Shown here in pieces: positions 19,256-30,176 of a stretch of DNA of 43,436 nt. Every line of letters starts with the position of its first letter. Positions within the stretch are counted from its first letter, which is position 1. The stretch spans positions 2,005,730 to 2,049,165 of the forward strand of contig BFEA01000243.1 in assembly GCA_003427395.1 (NCBI GenBank), in the 5' to 3' direction. The position numbers and the translations under genes are program-made. Below the pieces are notes generated by a model. The model was given only the letters and a program-made list of their open reading frames with translations. It was not told the origin of the DNA and made no database searches. The DNA is from Chara braunii (Eukaryota > Streptophyta > Charophyceae > Charales > Characeae).

Positions 19256-19409
19256 NNNNNNNNNNNNNNNNNNNNNNNNNNNNNNNNNNNNNNNNNNNNN
19301 NNNNNNNNNNNNNNNNNNNNNNNNNNNNNNNNNNNNNNNNNNNNNNNNNNNNNNNNNNNNNNNNNNNNNNNNNNNNNNNNNNNNNNNNNNNNNNNNNNNN
19401 NNNNNNNNN
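19256..19409. other. Assembly gap (run of N)
   Basis: About 154 undetermined bases are flanked by GTGGGATTTT on the left and TTTTTTGGCC on the right, so the missing sequence is probably homopolymer-rich. Any ORF crossing this gap is meaningless. Confidence 0.98.
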
Positions 19410-19446
19410 TTTTTTGGCCAATAACATTGAAAGAGGGTTAATTAAC

Positions 19447-19448
<2 letters not shown>

Positions 19449-19498
<50 letters not shown>

Positions 19499-19505
19499 GT
19501 TGTTG

Positions 19506-19540
<35 letters not shown>

Positions 19541-19565
19541 GTTATTATTATTATTATTATTATTA
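19449..19565. repeat. (ATT)n microsatellite with GTT interruption
   Basis: About 117 bp of ATT trinucleotides carry a short GTT block in the middle. Next to the N gap, this marks a difficult region for assembly. Confidence 0.95.
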
Positions 19566-19918
19566 ATAGCAAGGGACAAAGCTAACTCAATTGGTTTGGC
19601 AGAGAGATAGGGTGGATTTGGTTCCAAGGGAGAAGGAAAGGTATAAAATGCCTGACAGCTTGCTGCCTTGCTTTGCCGATCACTTATGAAATCAACTTCC
19701 TTCACGCAAGAGTTTTAGAGGAAGCTGCTAAACTTCCCTGACCACACTCCTCCTTGTAAAGGTCAGCTCTTGTGTTCTCTGATATCGAATGAGTCAGGAA
19801 CAGAGAGACAATTATCAGTGTAAACAACTAGCTTTATTACAGAAAAAGAAAGATCATAGAAATGAGGATTGGGCCTAATCCAATTTTGACTTGTCACTTA
19901 GGTGATTGAACTTGCTAT

Positions 19919-19960
<42 letters not shown>

Positions 19961-20528
19961 GGAAATACTGAAAAACAGAAAGATTATCTTCAAGTGGTCA
20001 AGTACAGTTGACATCAGGCCTAGTTGATTGACATTGCAAAGTCGGGGACTTAGGGTTCATCCAGTTTCAGGTCAGAGAGGACGAAAGAATACTCAAACAA
20101 CAAACATAAGACCTTCGGTTGAGAGTGGTTAAAACAACAAGACAACTGGTAAACAGAGCAACGTTCAAGTAGTTTCACAGTCTTCCTTAGCACCTACAGC
20201 CAGCCACTGAAGTTTTACGATCCACAGAGGCTTAAAGATTTCTGAGACAATTCCTGAGGAGAGTAGGCAGATACTCATAACAATTATCACTAAGCCATCG
20301 GCATTCTGAAGGGCAAAGTGCACAGTCCACAAACTTCTACCTGAGTGACTAGGTTTTCTACCTGCTTGCCCCCCTTACATTGGATTTTTTTTTTTTTTTT
20401 TTTTTTTTTGCCCTGATAGACTAGTTGATCGGAAAAGCCCATTGGCGAACAATGGTGATCCAGTAGAATAGGATTTAGCTCTGTTGATGGGTTATAGATT
20501 TCTCCTCCTCAGGCATAATGTTGCAGAG
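19566..20528. other. Gene-free stretch with two long T tracts
   Basis: T38 at about 19922-19959 and T27 at about 20383-20409 are the main features. I searched for flanking direct repeats around each tract and did not find any, so they cannot be called retroposon tails. No ORF is supported. Confidence 0.5.
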
Positions 20529-21425
20529 TCAGTACTGGTTGTCATCCTCAACGTAGTCTTCACCGAAATCATCATCATCTTGTGATGAGAAAGCAGAGGC
20601 CTTGAATCCCAGGCTCGTCAGATCTGAAGCAGGTTCTGCTAAAATCTTCCTGATCCAAGCGGACAGTCCTTCACGGTACCAGGTTAGCAGTTCAACCGAT
20701 TCAAGGTTCATGTCGGAGTTGGGATGCAGAGCGCGGAGGAGGGCATATGAGGCATTCGTTCTGAACCAGCTTTTGTGTTCGAAGTCCTTGAAGAAAATGA
20801 TGATGCGTTATTTTTCTTCGAATTCGAATACCGGTGTGCGGTTGGAAAGGCCAGGCGATGGAGAGGCAAGTAGAAAGCCTAGTGTTAAGAACGTTTGTCG
20901 TTTGACGGGCCTCATCTCCTCGGTGAACTCCCTGTCATTCTGGATGACGACTTCCCTTTCTGAGATATCCATATTGGCCAGATTGGATCCCGTTGCTCCT
21001 AATTCCATAGCCTCCGCGAAGATCGGAGCCCAGCATCGATGGTTCAGCACTACGATCCACTGATCCATGTAGATCAGCCAAAACGCCGAGGTGGTACAGA
21101 CCACAGGGTGCGTCATGGATCTAATCGATTTGCTTGGTAGGAAGAACATCAGGTCCAAGATTCCTTGCTTCTGCTCATCGAGTCCGTCGTCAGATAGCGC
21201 CACCTCATCTGCTTCCCTGTTGAGGTGACTCAGCGCGTTTGAGGCAGCTGGTGACATGAGAGTTCGGTCCGCTGGATCTAGAATTCTGAATTTTTCTATG
21301 AGGAACGAGAAGGTAACTTGTGGTTGCTTGGTGATGGTTTGATGACTGTTTTTCATGACATGGCGTGAGAGTTCCTCCTTGGCGATGTCCATGGCTCAAG
21401 CCAAGTCGGGTGCTTGAGAAGCCAT
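20529..21425 (-). pseudogene. Unrecognised 298-codon ORF with two nonsense codons
   Basis: Met at 21425 opens MASQAPDLA, then TGA at 21398-21396 (one step from CGA). The frame continues from Met 21392 (MDIAKEELSRHVMKN) to TAA at 20810-20808 (one step from CAA), and on to 20529. The last 90 or so codons keep protein character, with FKDFEHKSWFRTNASYALL and an acidic end QDDDDFGEDYVEDD. The whole frame is therefore 299 codons with two point stops. A central segment is hydrophobic (TSAFWLIYMDQWIVVLN) but not clearly a membrane span. No known domain. It lies upstream on the same strand as 18167-18943 and 17340-17861. A gag- or accessory-type ORF of a retroelement is possible but unproven. Confidence 0.5.
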
Positions 21426-21979
21426 CTCCGAGAGCCGATTTATTCCGCCAGCAAATGCAAGTTAGGCGCTAGGAGAGTATTGAAAAGTTAGGGGAGTGAC
21501 AGCTATAATTCAAGATGGGAGGAGAAAAGTTGTGTTCTGACTTGCGCTTGGGTTATACGGGAAGGTAACTAGTACAATGTTAACATTCAGTTGTCCTTCC
21601 TTACCTATCTTCCTTTAACCATGTTCGCCCTCTTTTTCTCTCCCTTTCTTCCTTTTTTTTTTTTTTTTTTTTTTTTTGAAATCGGATAATCTTATTAGGT
21701 TTTGAAGATTAGAATGGTGAAAGGAATGGCTGACTTGTTCCATTGCAAGAGGTTTAGATTGGGGAGAACCTTTCACGTTTGGACGATATTATATTATATA
21801 TATATATATCATCACCTAAATATCAAAGCGCAAAAGCCAAAAAACAAAAGAAAATAAAAGACATTAGTTCATTTTTTATCTTCTTCCTTACAACTCCCCC
21901 TGATCAGAACCTCTCACGTACAAGGTCGCCCACGTGGATGTAGGTTGAGCGGCGGCTGCCCCCACCCCCGTGTGTTATA
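21426..21979. other. Gene-free stretch with T tract and (AT)n
   Basis: It contains a T26 tract at about 21652-21677 and an AT repeat at about 21785-21809. There is no supported ORF. Confidence 0.5.
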
Positions 21980-22310
21980 TTGACGCACTTTGCACACCAC
22001 CAGAAGGCAAAGAGGCAAAGAAAAGAGGAAGGGAACAACCAAATAATACAGAACACGGGGCAACAAAACAAATCCCAGATGACAAGTCCCACATGCAAGC
22101 ACCGCCCCAACTCACAGGCCAAACGATGGAACGCGACCAACCAGTATATCAAAACATTCTTGTCCGCAAAGAAAGCAAAAGAAAGGCTCCGATCCCAGTG
22201 TGACAACCAAAAGAAAGAGAAGACAATCTCGAATGACGATTCCCACATACAAGCACCGCCCCGTGCTCAAAAGACCGAACAACAAGAAACAACCAACCAG
22301 GATGCCTAAT
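21980..22310. repeat. Two-copy tandem repeat, period about 154 bp
   Basis: TCCCACATGCAAGCACCGCC at 22087 recurs as TCCCACATACAAGCACCGCC at 22241, with surrounding A-rich sequence (GCAAAGAAAGC, GACAACCAAA) also alignable. Hydrophobic frames on the minus strand (21904-22248) are translations of this A-rich repeat and not a likely membrane protein. Confidence 0.6.
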
Positions 22311-22569
22311 AAGAGAATCAAAGCAGGCAAGATTCATAAAACAAACATTCTACCATATCCATTTCAATAGGGCCACAAAACGCAACACCCCTATAAATAT
22401 CAGAACTCGACAACCTTAAGGTCGGGTTGAAGCTAGATCAGAAAGTGTGATGGTGTTCCTCCTGTTCCTTTTTTTTTATTTTTTAATCGGGGATAAATTG
22501 CAAGGATTAACGATGAGATTATTTCTAACTTTCATTCCCCCCCCTTTTTTTTTTCTTTTTTTTTTTTTG
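22311..22569. other. Gene-free stretch ending in C/T tracts
   Basis: No ORF. It ends in a C-run followed by T-runs (about 22538-22569), the first of a series of C(n)T(n) tracts that continues to about 25330. Confidence 0.4.
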
Positions 22570-23045
22570 ATTAGTCGATACCTTAGGCGTTAGGGTTTTG
22601 ATTGAAAAGGTCGTGGTGGAAAGTTTTCGAAGGTGTTTTGAAATGGTCATACTGATTGGGTCAGTTCCTAGGTTCATATAATGAGGGTTGTCCTAAAGGT
22701 TTGAGTCTCGGAAGATTCACAATGTCTCGGTGAAGCGTTCTGGTGCGAGGGTTTTTGGGTCGTTGACAGTTTTACGGGGTCTTCAAGAGGTGTTTGATCA
22801 AAAGGTCCTGGAGGTAAGTTTTGCGTATGTATTTGAAGTGATCGCACTGATTGGATCCGCTCGAAGCTGCAGTCGCTGTGAGTTTCCGTAAGGGTTAGAG
22901 TCGTGGAAATTCGCAATATCTTGCAAGAGCAATTGGTGCTAGGGTTTTTTTTCCTTTTTGTTTTTTTTTTTTTTTAATCGGTCTTACAGGGTCTTGATGA
23001 GGTAACTGATCAAAAGATCCGAGTGGTAAGCTTTTCGTAGGTATT
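22570..23045. repeat. Diverged tandem repeat, period about 200 bp
   Basis: GAT(T/C)(A/G)AAAGGTC-type blocks at about 22600, 22796 and 23008 are each followed by a (T/G)GGTAAG(T/C)TTT..GTA(G/T)GTATTTGA-like stretch. The first two also share a CACTGATTGG(G/A)TC-like block. Three units are visible, and the third is interrupted by a poly-T run near 22961. No coding role is apparent. Confidence 0.6.
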
Positions 23046-23925
23046 TGATTGTGTGTCCGTTTATTTTTGTAGTTGGGTTAGGTCGCTCATCCGTTTATTT
23101 GGATTTAGATTGCACGTTCATTTCTTTTAGTAGTTGTTTTTTATCGCGCGACAGTTATTTCGGAAATGGGAGAGGATGATCTAAGAATCCTTAGATTGTG
23201 CGTCCGTTTATTTCAGTTTACTTACAGGATTAAGTTGGGTTTAAAACACACGTCCATTTATTTTGGTTACCTTCTCTCCCTCCTCTTTTTGGTAATGGGA
23301 CGGAATGATCAATAAGTCCTTATAAATAAATCCTCTCTCATCCTTTTTTTTTTTTTATATCAAGAATTCTTCTGCCACTTCTACCTTGGTTGCACGAAGT
23401 GATTGTTAAGCACCCCTTCTCAACCACCTTCCTTTTTTTAATCATCCTTCTCCTTCATCCTTACCCCCCCCCCCTTTTTTTTTTTTTTTTTTTTTTAAGT
23501 GTTTTGAGGCGTTGAGGCTCCGGGAAGAGACATGAGCAAGCATCCGACCGTTTAGTTCTTCCAACTAGTGTCCTGACGTTTTTATCATTAGGATGCCCTA
23601 AAGACCATCTGTACTTACGTATGCGTTAGGGTTGTTGAAATTCAGTCTTGTGGTTATGGGGATTAATTTTCACCTTCACGTGTCGTTAGCTTGAAGCCTC
23701 TCCTGATGTTCTTCCGTTTTTTCTTCTTTTTCTTTCACTTTCAACACTGGATTCATGAAAACCTAACAAAACGACAAAACCTCACATTTTTTATAGAATG
23801 AAAAAATAAAAGTCAACCGGTTATTTTTTTACATAGACGAATAACGTTTTCAACTGTTTTTCGATAAAGGAGGCGAAAAACGAGGTGAAAAGTCAATTGT
23901 TCCGCAAAATGTGAAAGAAAACCCT
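23046..23925. other. Poly-pyrimidine-rich, gene-free DNA
   Basis: GTCCGTTTATTT or close variants recur near 23057, 23094, 23203 and 23260. Two poly-T tracts follow (about 23344-23356 and 23474-23496), the second directly after a C11 run. No supported ORF. Confidence 0.45.
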
Positions 23926-24400
23926 TTTTAAAATCCTCTGATATGATTATAAGTCATTCTCAGTAGATTTATAGAAAGCAAAGCTTAAATAGGACAATTT
24001 TTAAGGACTACACGACAAACTTAAAAGATGTTTAAAAAATTGAATGTTGGTGAATACGCATTTATAGAACTATAAGTCATTTTCAGCAGTTAGGTAAAAA
24101 CCAAGATCTGCGAAAACTAATTTATAGGACTATAAATCAATTTTGACGTTAACAATAAAACCCTTCGCAAAAAATAAATGTTACTTAAAATAAGAATACA
24201 AACAACTTTTGTCAGGGAGACACCTTCAATAGCCAAACACGAGTTTAAAATTAAAAAACATGAGAAAAAAATAAAATAAACAGTAAAAAATAATATGTTC
24301 GCTTAGGTATGGGAGAATATGTTTGAAAACATGTTTCAGCGTTCAAAAAACTTCCGAATATTTTCATCGTGCTATACATCTTATAGGACTATAAACATGA
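23926..24400. repeat. Scattered TTTATAG-RA-CTATAA palindromic words
   Basis: Near-palindromes TTTATAGAACTATAAG (about 24061), TTTATAGGACTATAAAT (about 24120) and TTATAGGACTATAAACATG (about 24381), plus a half-copy at about 23968, lie in AT-rich non-coding DNA. They match the core of the 70-bp satellite at 16640-16992, 7 kb away, but are not regularly spaced. Confidence 0.55.
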
Positions 24401-25985
24401 TTTTTTTAGATAACAAAAAAATGAGATACTTCTGTTCTTGAATGTACGCTGCTTCACTAGGTAGTGATTTTATGTGGAAAAACCTGTTTTTCTCCTCGCC
24501 ACTTCCAGTAGTTCTCAAAAAGTAATTTTCTATTCTTTTTTTTGCGGTTGTTTTAATTTACATATAATTTTGTTCCTGGAAGAGGCATGAAAAACGTATT
24601 ATCACAATTTTCATTACATTTCGTGCAAACCTAACAATTTGTTTTGTTAGGTTTTCACGAATCCTGTGTTTTTCCCTAATTTCTTTCAGTCTTATTAGTA
24701 AATTACTCTTCTTATTAATAATACTTATGTAAATGTATATAAATGTAAATGTGGGAGGTTGCTTATGAGTCGGTGGAACTCGCGACGAAGGAGTTGTCAC
24801 AGTCATTCGTCCATTGCTTTCTTCAATCATTCCACCTACTATTTTACGGGGCCGCTCAGTTTGGTGATATATATATATCTATAAGTGTAATTATTATTTG
24901 ATTTCCTCTTCTTCTTCTTCTTTCCCTTTTTTTTTTTTTTTTTTAGGTGGGTTAAGTTAGCTTAAAGATCCTAATGGTTGGTCTTTTATGACTTTACTAG
25001 TTTTGATTTCAGAGTTCCTTTCTTGCATGCGTCTCCCTTCCCCTTCCAAGTGGGATAAGGTCCTTCACGTGGTCCCCGTTCCACCCCCCCCCTTTTTTTT
25101 TCTTTTTTTTTTTTTACGGTTTCCGGGTTCCCAAGGAAGGTGAATAAGTTAGGGGTGAGTTTTAAGTTACTTCAATATAAAAATGAAATATATTTCTCCG
25201 GTTCTCGTTTACCTGTGACTAAGTACCCGAGTTGCCTTACCCTTTTCATCGTAACCCCTTTTTACTGCTGTTTTTCTTCCTTTCTTTCCCTTTCTTCCTC
25301 CCGTTTTTTTTTTTTTTTTTTTTTTTAAATTATTCGTAGTGTCATTGTCGAGCTGATCGGCCCCCTTGCGAACGACGGCCCTCCCGACCGCTGTCGCACT
25401 TTTTCTAGTCGCGCCACTTTGGACGACTAGAAAGCCAACAGGCTGTCACGCAGGATTTTGTATGTGATTGCAATAAATAAAATAAATTAAATAATACAAA
25501 TCCCTTCCTATTGTGTACGTCCGGCTTCGAGCGAGACCCTTCAATTACGGTCTTCGTCGGTCCCCGGTCTTAGGAATCTTTTATTTTGATTCAGAACAGC
25601 AGAGAATCATGCAAATAATTATCATAAAATTATGGAGTGCTATGCATGCATCAAATATGTCAATCTGATTTTGACAAATGTGACAGAATCATCCACGAAA
25701 ACAATCATCAAGCAAGAACAATGCAAGAAGCAAGATCGTCTGACTCGAGCAATGACAAAGTCAAATGAATGAGGGAAGAATGAGAACTCATAATAGTCTC
25801 AGAAAGTACATATGAAAGAAAGCATGGCCAACACCAATCAAGAGTCCTCACTCGTCCCTCTGGACTTTACACTCATGTTCTCACTTTGTTGTCCGTCGTT
25901 TGCGCTTCTTGCCATGTCTCCGTACTCTTTGAGGTTGTGGCCTCTAAATGTAAAGCCACCTGAAGCTTACTAGTTTCAAACATTT
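24401..25985. other. Gene-free stretch with C(n)T(n) tracts
   Basis: T-rich tracts lie at about 24926-24945, 25085-25113 (after a C-run) and 25305-25326. The remainder is AT-rich and carries no ORF of protein character. A short AT repeat is at about 24869-24882. Confidence 0.45.
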
Positions 25986-26642
25986 TCATCCAAGTCCAAT
26001 GATACGGAAGTCAACCATGGCACAAAATTTCTCCCATAGAGTGGGGAGATAGGGTTGAGAGAAAATGCCCCTCCTGAGATGTGGGAACTCTGAAGGCTCT
26101 GTCACCACCTCGTAATCGATCACTGCAGGCGATATGTACCTTTTGGCTAGGTCTACAAGGTCGCCCCAGTATGATCCGTCGGTGAGGTAGTAAGAAACCA
26201 GAGGCTTGGCGTAGTCAATGAAAAGCTTAGGACCAAAGCTATAAACTAGCTTTGCGCTCCCTTGGAGTCTCTCAACTTTCCATTGCACAAACCTGGATGC
26301 TGCGACCTACACAGTTTCGAAATGAGGATGTGTCTCTTTCCCCTTTTTCAGATATATCCGCAGATCCTTGACTGCACCTCCTGCGAATTATGTGAGGGCG
26401 ACGAAGATTGACAGATCTTCACGCCTGAAACCATCAATTTTGACATACTTGTAGGGAAAGCTCTTTTTGACAGCGATCAGATTGAGGTTGTCAAGGACTG
26501 ACTGGTCAACTGTAATAAGGTTGATCTGTCTCATGTATTTTGATAAATAGTTACTCCCTGATAGCAGGGAAAAGAGTCTGTGCTTGATTGGCAGGAATAT
26601 GCTACGGGCCGAATCAAACGTTAACCACTGAACAGACGTCAA
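25986..26642 (-). pseudogene. Unrecognised ORF with two nonsense codons
   Basis: Minus-strand frame from Met 26642 (MTSVQWLTFDSARSIFLP) through TAA at 26390-26388 and TAG at 26309-26307 to the stop at 25986, 218 codons in all. All three segments read as one protein: YLSKYMRQINLITVDQS before, VKDLRIYLKKGKETHPHFE between, and LVYSFGPKLFIDYAKPLVS, GDLVDLAKRYISPAVIDYE after the stops. Both stops are one C-to-T step from Gln codons. No known domain or motif is recognised. The composition resembles the ORFs at 18167 and 20529 on the same strand, and all may be parts of one dispersed element or a dead multi-exon gene. Confidence 0.45.
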
Positions 26643-26759
26643 ATGTTAATGAACTGGCAAGCCACTTAACACCTGTTTGAGTGCTGCTTCAATGCCTTTT
26701 GAATACTGTTCCATATGTTGTTTTAGGATGTTGTTTCTGAATGTTGTGTCAGAATATTG

Positions 26760-27010
26760 TTTAAGCGTTGATTGTTTTTGCTCATTGAATGCTGATTGAG
26801 AACTGAATGTGGCTGAGAATGCCGACTGAAAACTGAATGCTGCTGAGATTTTGCTGACCGAAGCTGAGTGCTGCTGAGATTTTGCAAACTGAAAATGAGT
26901 GCCGCTAAGATGTTGTTGACTGAAACTGAGTGCCGTTGAGATATTGCTGACTGAAACTGAGTGCCGCTAAGATGTTGCTGATTGAAACTGAGTGTTGCTG
27001 AGATGGCGGA
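26760..27010. repeat. 31-bp minisatellite
   Basis: TGAGTGCCGCTAAGATGTTG-type units repeat at 31-bp steps (for example 26896, 26927, 26958, 26989), with more diverged copies to the left, about seven or eight in all. As 31 is not a multiple of three, the Gln/Ser/His-rich frame that crosses it (26723-27094, minus) is unlikely to be a protein. Confidence 0.85.
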
Positions 27011-27168
27011 ATGTTGTCCGTTGACCACTGAGTGGCAAAACTCTGAAACTATTACCGTCCGTTGGGGATACGTGCAGCTGAAACTAAGGAACAACTGATT
27101 ACAGATTCATTGATTTTGGTTATTAGGTGATGGGCACAAAGCCTGTTGAGTTCCCTGCTAATGAAATC

Positions 27169-27447
27169 TCAGAGAGGAAGCAGAATAGACAACTTCTCTT
27201 TTTTTTTTTTTTTTTTTTTTNTTTNCTTGAGTTTATCCATGGTCTTTTCGACCATTTCCAAAGATAAGCAGATACTGTATAGTTCACCGGTAGGACTATA
27301 AAGGTAGAGCACGTATTCTATGTATGTCTCCTCTGTGACCATCCGGACTGCTTGTTCCCGCTGATACTGCCTTTGCGATTCCATGTTCCGACACGCTGCG
27401 TCCTCCCACCCTTCTCTTTTGTCCCTTTTTGAACTGGACTTCATCAC
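27169..27447 (-). CDS. Possible short coding remnant (low support)
   Basis: The frame starts MMKSSSKRDKREGWEDAA and includes EETYIEYVLYLYSPTGELYS and a helical ICLSLEMVEKTMDKL before running into a T-tract with two N bases (27221, 27225) that translates as poly-Lys. The non-Lys part reads like protein, but there is no homologue elsewhere in the window. It might be an exon ending near the tract. No function is proposed. Confidence 0.2.
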   Translation of the reverse strand: MMKSSSKRDKREGWEDAACRNMESQRQYQREQAVRMVTEETYIEYVLYLYSPTGELYSICLSLEMVEKTMDKLKXXKKKKKKKEKLSILLPL

Positions 27448-27490
27448 AAGGACCTCTTTTCCCTCCGTGCTCCTTCTTTCCCTTAGTCAC

Positions 27491-29700
27491 CGGTTTACTG
27501 AGAACGGGGGAGGTAGAGGGAAATTTTATTAGTCCGGGAGCTCTTTGAAAGAGGGCGCTAACAGAAGGTCACTAGTGTCTAGGGCCCGTCTGTCAGTCAA
27601 CTGCAGAGGTAGGATCTGATCTGTCCACTGACGCCTGTTCAGGCTCGCCCCAGTCTGATTACAACCCTGTTTACTTTCTTGAAAGGGAGTGATAGAACCA
27701 GATGGAGATTAAGAGAAATCCCAAACACTGAGCACTACTAACCCATGACCCTCTTCGGCCTGAGAAGAGTAATCAGCACCGATTTACCTTCCGCATGCCG
27801 GGTCTGACTACAATCCGAATAACCTTTGACCCCAGCTGACCACAGTTAGTAGTTAAGGCACAGCACCGCTAAAGTTGCCCCTGTCAAGTAGCGGTACAAG
27901 GTACAGGACATGATCGGTCAGGCTCAACCTGGTCGACACGTAAACTGTGATTAGGCGTTGTGTCTCCGACCGCCTTCAATTCATAACACCTTAGGTACAA
28001 CTTCCCCCCGTATTGTGAACAAAACATGAAAAGTGGTTTGGACAAGTATTTTACCCTCGTGCGTTGCGATGCAAGATTTGGCCAAGTTTTGAGATCCCCC
28101 ATGCACATTGCAACTGACGTTCCAAGAGATAGGGTTGTTGCACGTGAGGAATGTCACCTAGTATCAACTGACCTCAGACTTTGAACAGGCCCTCACGGGT
28201 TGGAAGTCCGGTTCGAGTAAGCGTCGTGTAAAGACGACTGACTGTCAGCTCTCACTTGAACATCTCTCTGAGCCACACTGATCTGACCCATTCCTAGTTC
28301 ATTCACTAACGCTACAGATAGTGGGTACAACTCAAACCAGTGTCACAGAAAGTGAGGACCCTCAAAAATAGTATTCAAGAGTAACTTCCACTGAAAAGTC
28401 TGCATAGAAAAAAAAGAAATTGGTTGACCAACCAGAGAGCTACGATGGGGCTCAGACACTTGTTTGCTCAAACTTTACAGGCAAAAGCCCCTTTGTCCTC
28501 TAATCACCGTCCAGTAAATATTTCTCTAATAAATAAGCTACCTTTCGTAACAAGAACTGTCTCTTGCCCATTAACCTCGATCAAAAGAGCAGGAAACCCA
28601 GGGAAATTATGCTCGAATCGACTCGTTTTTATAGGGACGAACTCGTAATCTCACTACCATCTGTAACAGCGTAGTCGAATTGACTTGCGCCAAATCAAAT
28701 TTCATGTGGACCAACTCTACTCAATGGACTTAAAGTCTATCCACGGGGTTGGCCCATTCGGAGCGTTAAGATGCCCAGGCAACTGGAGGTCATTTGTCCA
28801 TGCCTGAGTTAACTTTTCAAGTAGTAGAAGGCAGTCTCTGACCCTCATAAACCCTTGATAAAAGCCTACCGAGCAACCAGCCAGGGAGAGCTTGGTTAGC
28901 AATTCCCTGGGCCTTGGTATATCAGCATCATACTAAAAGGGTAAGTATCAAGATTCACATTCGTCTGAACGAAAGATTCCAAGATGAATAAGACAACCAG
29001 TACAAAGTTTAAGAGTCTCATACCAGGAAAAGAAAACTTTACACAGATTAAGGGGAAGAAAGGTTGAGGAATCATGTCCACGGTTAATCGTGATCTTATC
29101 TTACGATCATACCACTATCTCTTTCCAAAGTAGAATGTTTTTCCTCAGCCAGGGCAGGGGCTCAACGATCAGCACATCCAATTGGCATCATGTTAACTGA
29201 TTAAAGTTGATGTCTGCCTTGCCTTTTTGACAGCATCAGACCTCGGTCTTCTCGATCCCTTTGCGTCCTTTCCCAGTTCCAGAATACCCGTCTTCCCGAT
29301 CGTCCCTGCGACTATGCAATGTTTATGAATTGTCTTGCATGGCCTTCAAACTTTAGTGATGCAAAATCTCAAACTGCTCACTACCCCTACCTTCTCTTTC
29401 GAACTACAGGGGTAGTAGTTCGAACGGAGGAATAATGAATACTGCCAAGAAGACTCCAATTCACTTTCACTTGCTTTTAATAGACCGAGGTCTACCCATA
29501 ATGATAACACTCCACATTTTCCTCCCCAAACAAACTTCTAGTTGACATACCTTTTCCCCACTATCGCTTGTAACTACACATCAGACCACGACCTTTGTAA
29601 CTCATGGAAACAGAACTAAATTTCGTGGCGGGAAAGGCTGCAGCCGACTCAAGACATAGAGATGAGATGATATAAGTGCTGATACAGAAAGGGTAACGAA
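27491..29700. other. Gene-free 2.2 kb
   Basis: No frame of protein character, tandem repeat or long homopolymer was seen, apart from a pair of similar phrases (AGTCTGATTACAACC near 27652 and GTCTGACTACAATCC near 27803). Composition is more even than the T-rich DNA to the left. It may be very old repeat sequence. Confidence 0.4.
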
Positions 29701-29773
29701 ACGGTTCCGTCATGGCAACGAACACTCCAAAGAAAAACTACCGGAGACGACTGTTCGCTCACGATCATGTTAT

Positions 29774-30176
29774 TGACGTCAATCAGTTTACACCCTCATG
29801 CTCACCGAGTGACAAGTCTTGCCCTCGCAGGCTTTCGCCCGCACTGGGCACTCCACGTCCTACGCACTCACCCTCCCCTACTCACAATCGCGTATTACTC
29901 AGGCCGTACCCCCAGTCGATACCCACTCTCTTTTCCAGTTCTCGGCCATCCATGCGTCCGTGGTGGAGTGTAGCCAGACGTGGAGAGAGCAGCAAGGCAC
30001 AACCTATCGCTGACGTCAACAGTAGTTTCCCTCTCTCCGAGGACACACGCGTCTCTCGTTCATCATTGATGGCGTCATCCGGGAGCTCCCTTCGTCGCCT
30101 GTGCTCACGTGCCTCTCACCTCCGTCTCAATCTCGTATCTGTCTCTCTCAGCAAGAAAACAGCATTGTTGACGTCA
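29774..30176. promoter_or_regulatory. Three TGACGTCA palindromes
   Basis: TGACGTCA occurs at 29774-29781, 30011-30018 and 30169-30176, with flanks TT..AT, GC..AC and GT..AC. This is the CRE-type core bound by plant bZIP (TGA) factors. Three copies within 400 bp is more than expected by chance, but no adjacent intact gene is present for them to control. Whether they act is unknown. Confidence 0.35.

Noticed and set aside
19922-20409. Retroposon insertions at the T38 and T27 tracts
   Set aside because: No flanking direct repeat could be found next to either tract.
21904-22248. Hydrophobic 114-aa minus frame that looks like a multi-span membrane protein
   Set aside because: It is the complement of A-rich tandem repeats, which translates into Phe/Leu/Cys by composition; no charged loops typical of a transporter.
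26760-27010. CRISPR array
   Set aside because: Repeats are contiguous 31-bp units without spacers, in a eukaryotic context.
26723-27094. 123-aa Gln/His/Ser-rich ORF
   Set aside because: It spans a 31-bp minisatellite; the period is not a multiple of three and the protein has no repeat register.
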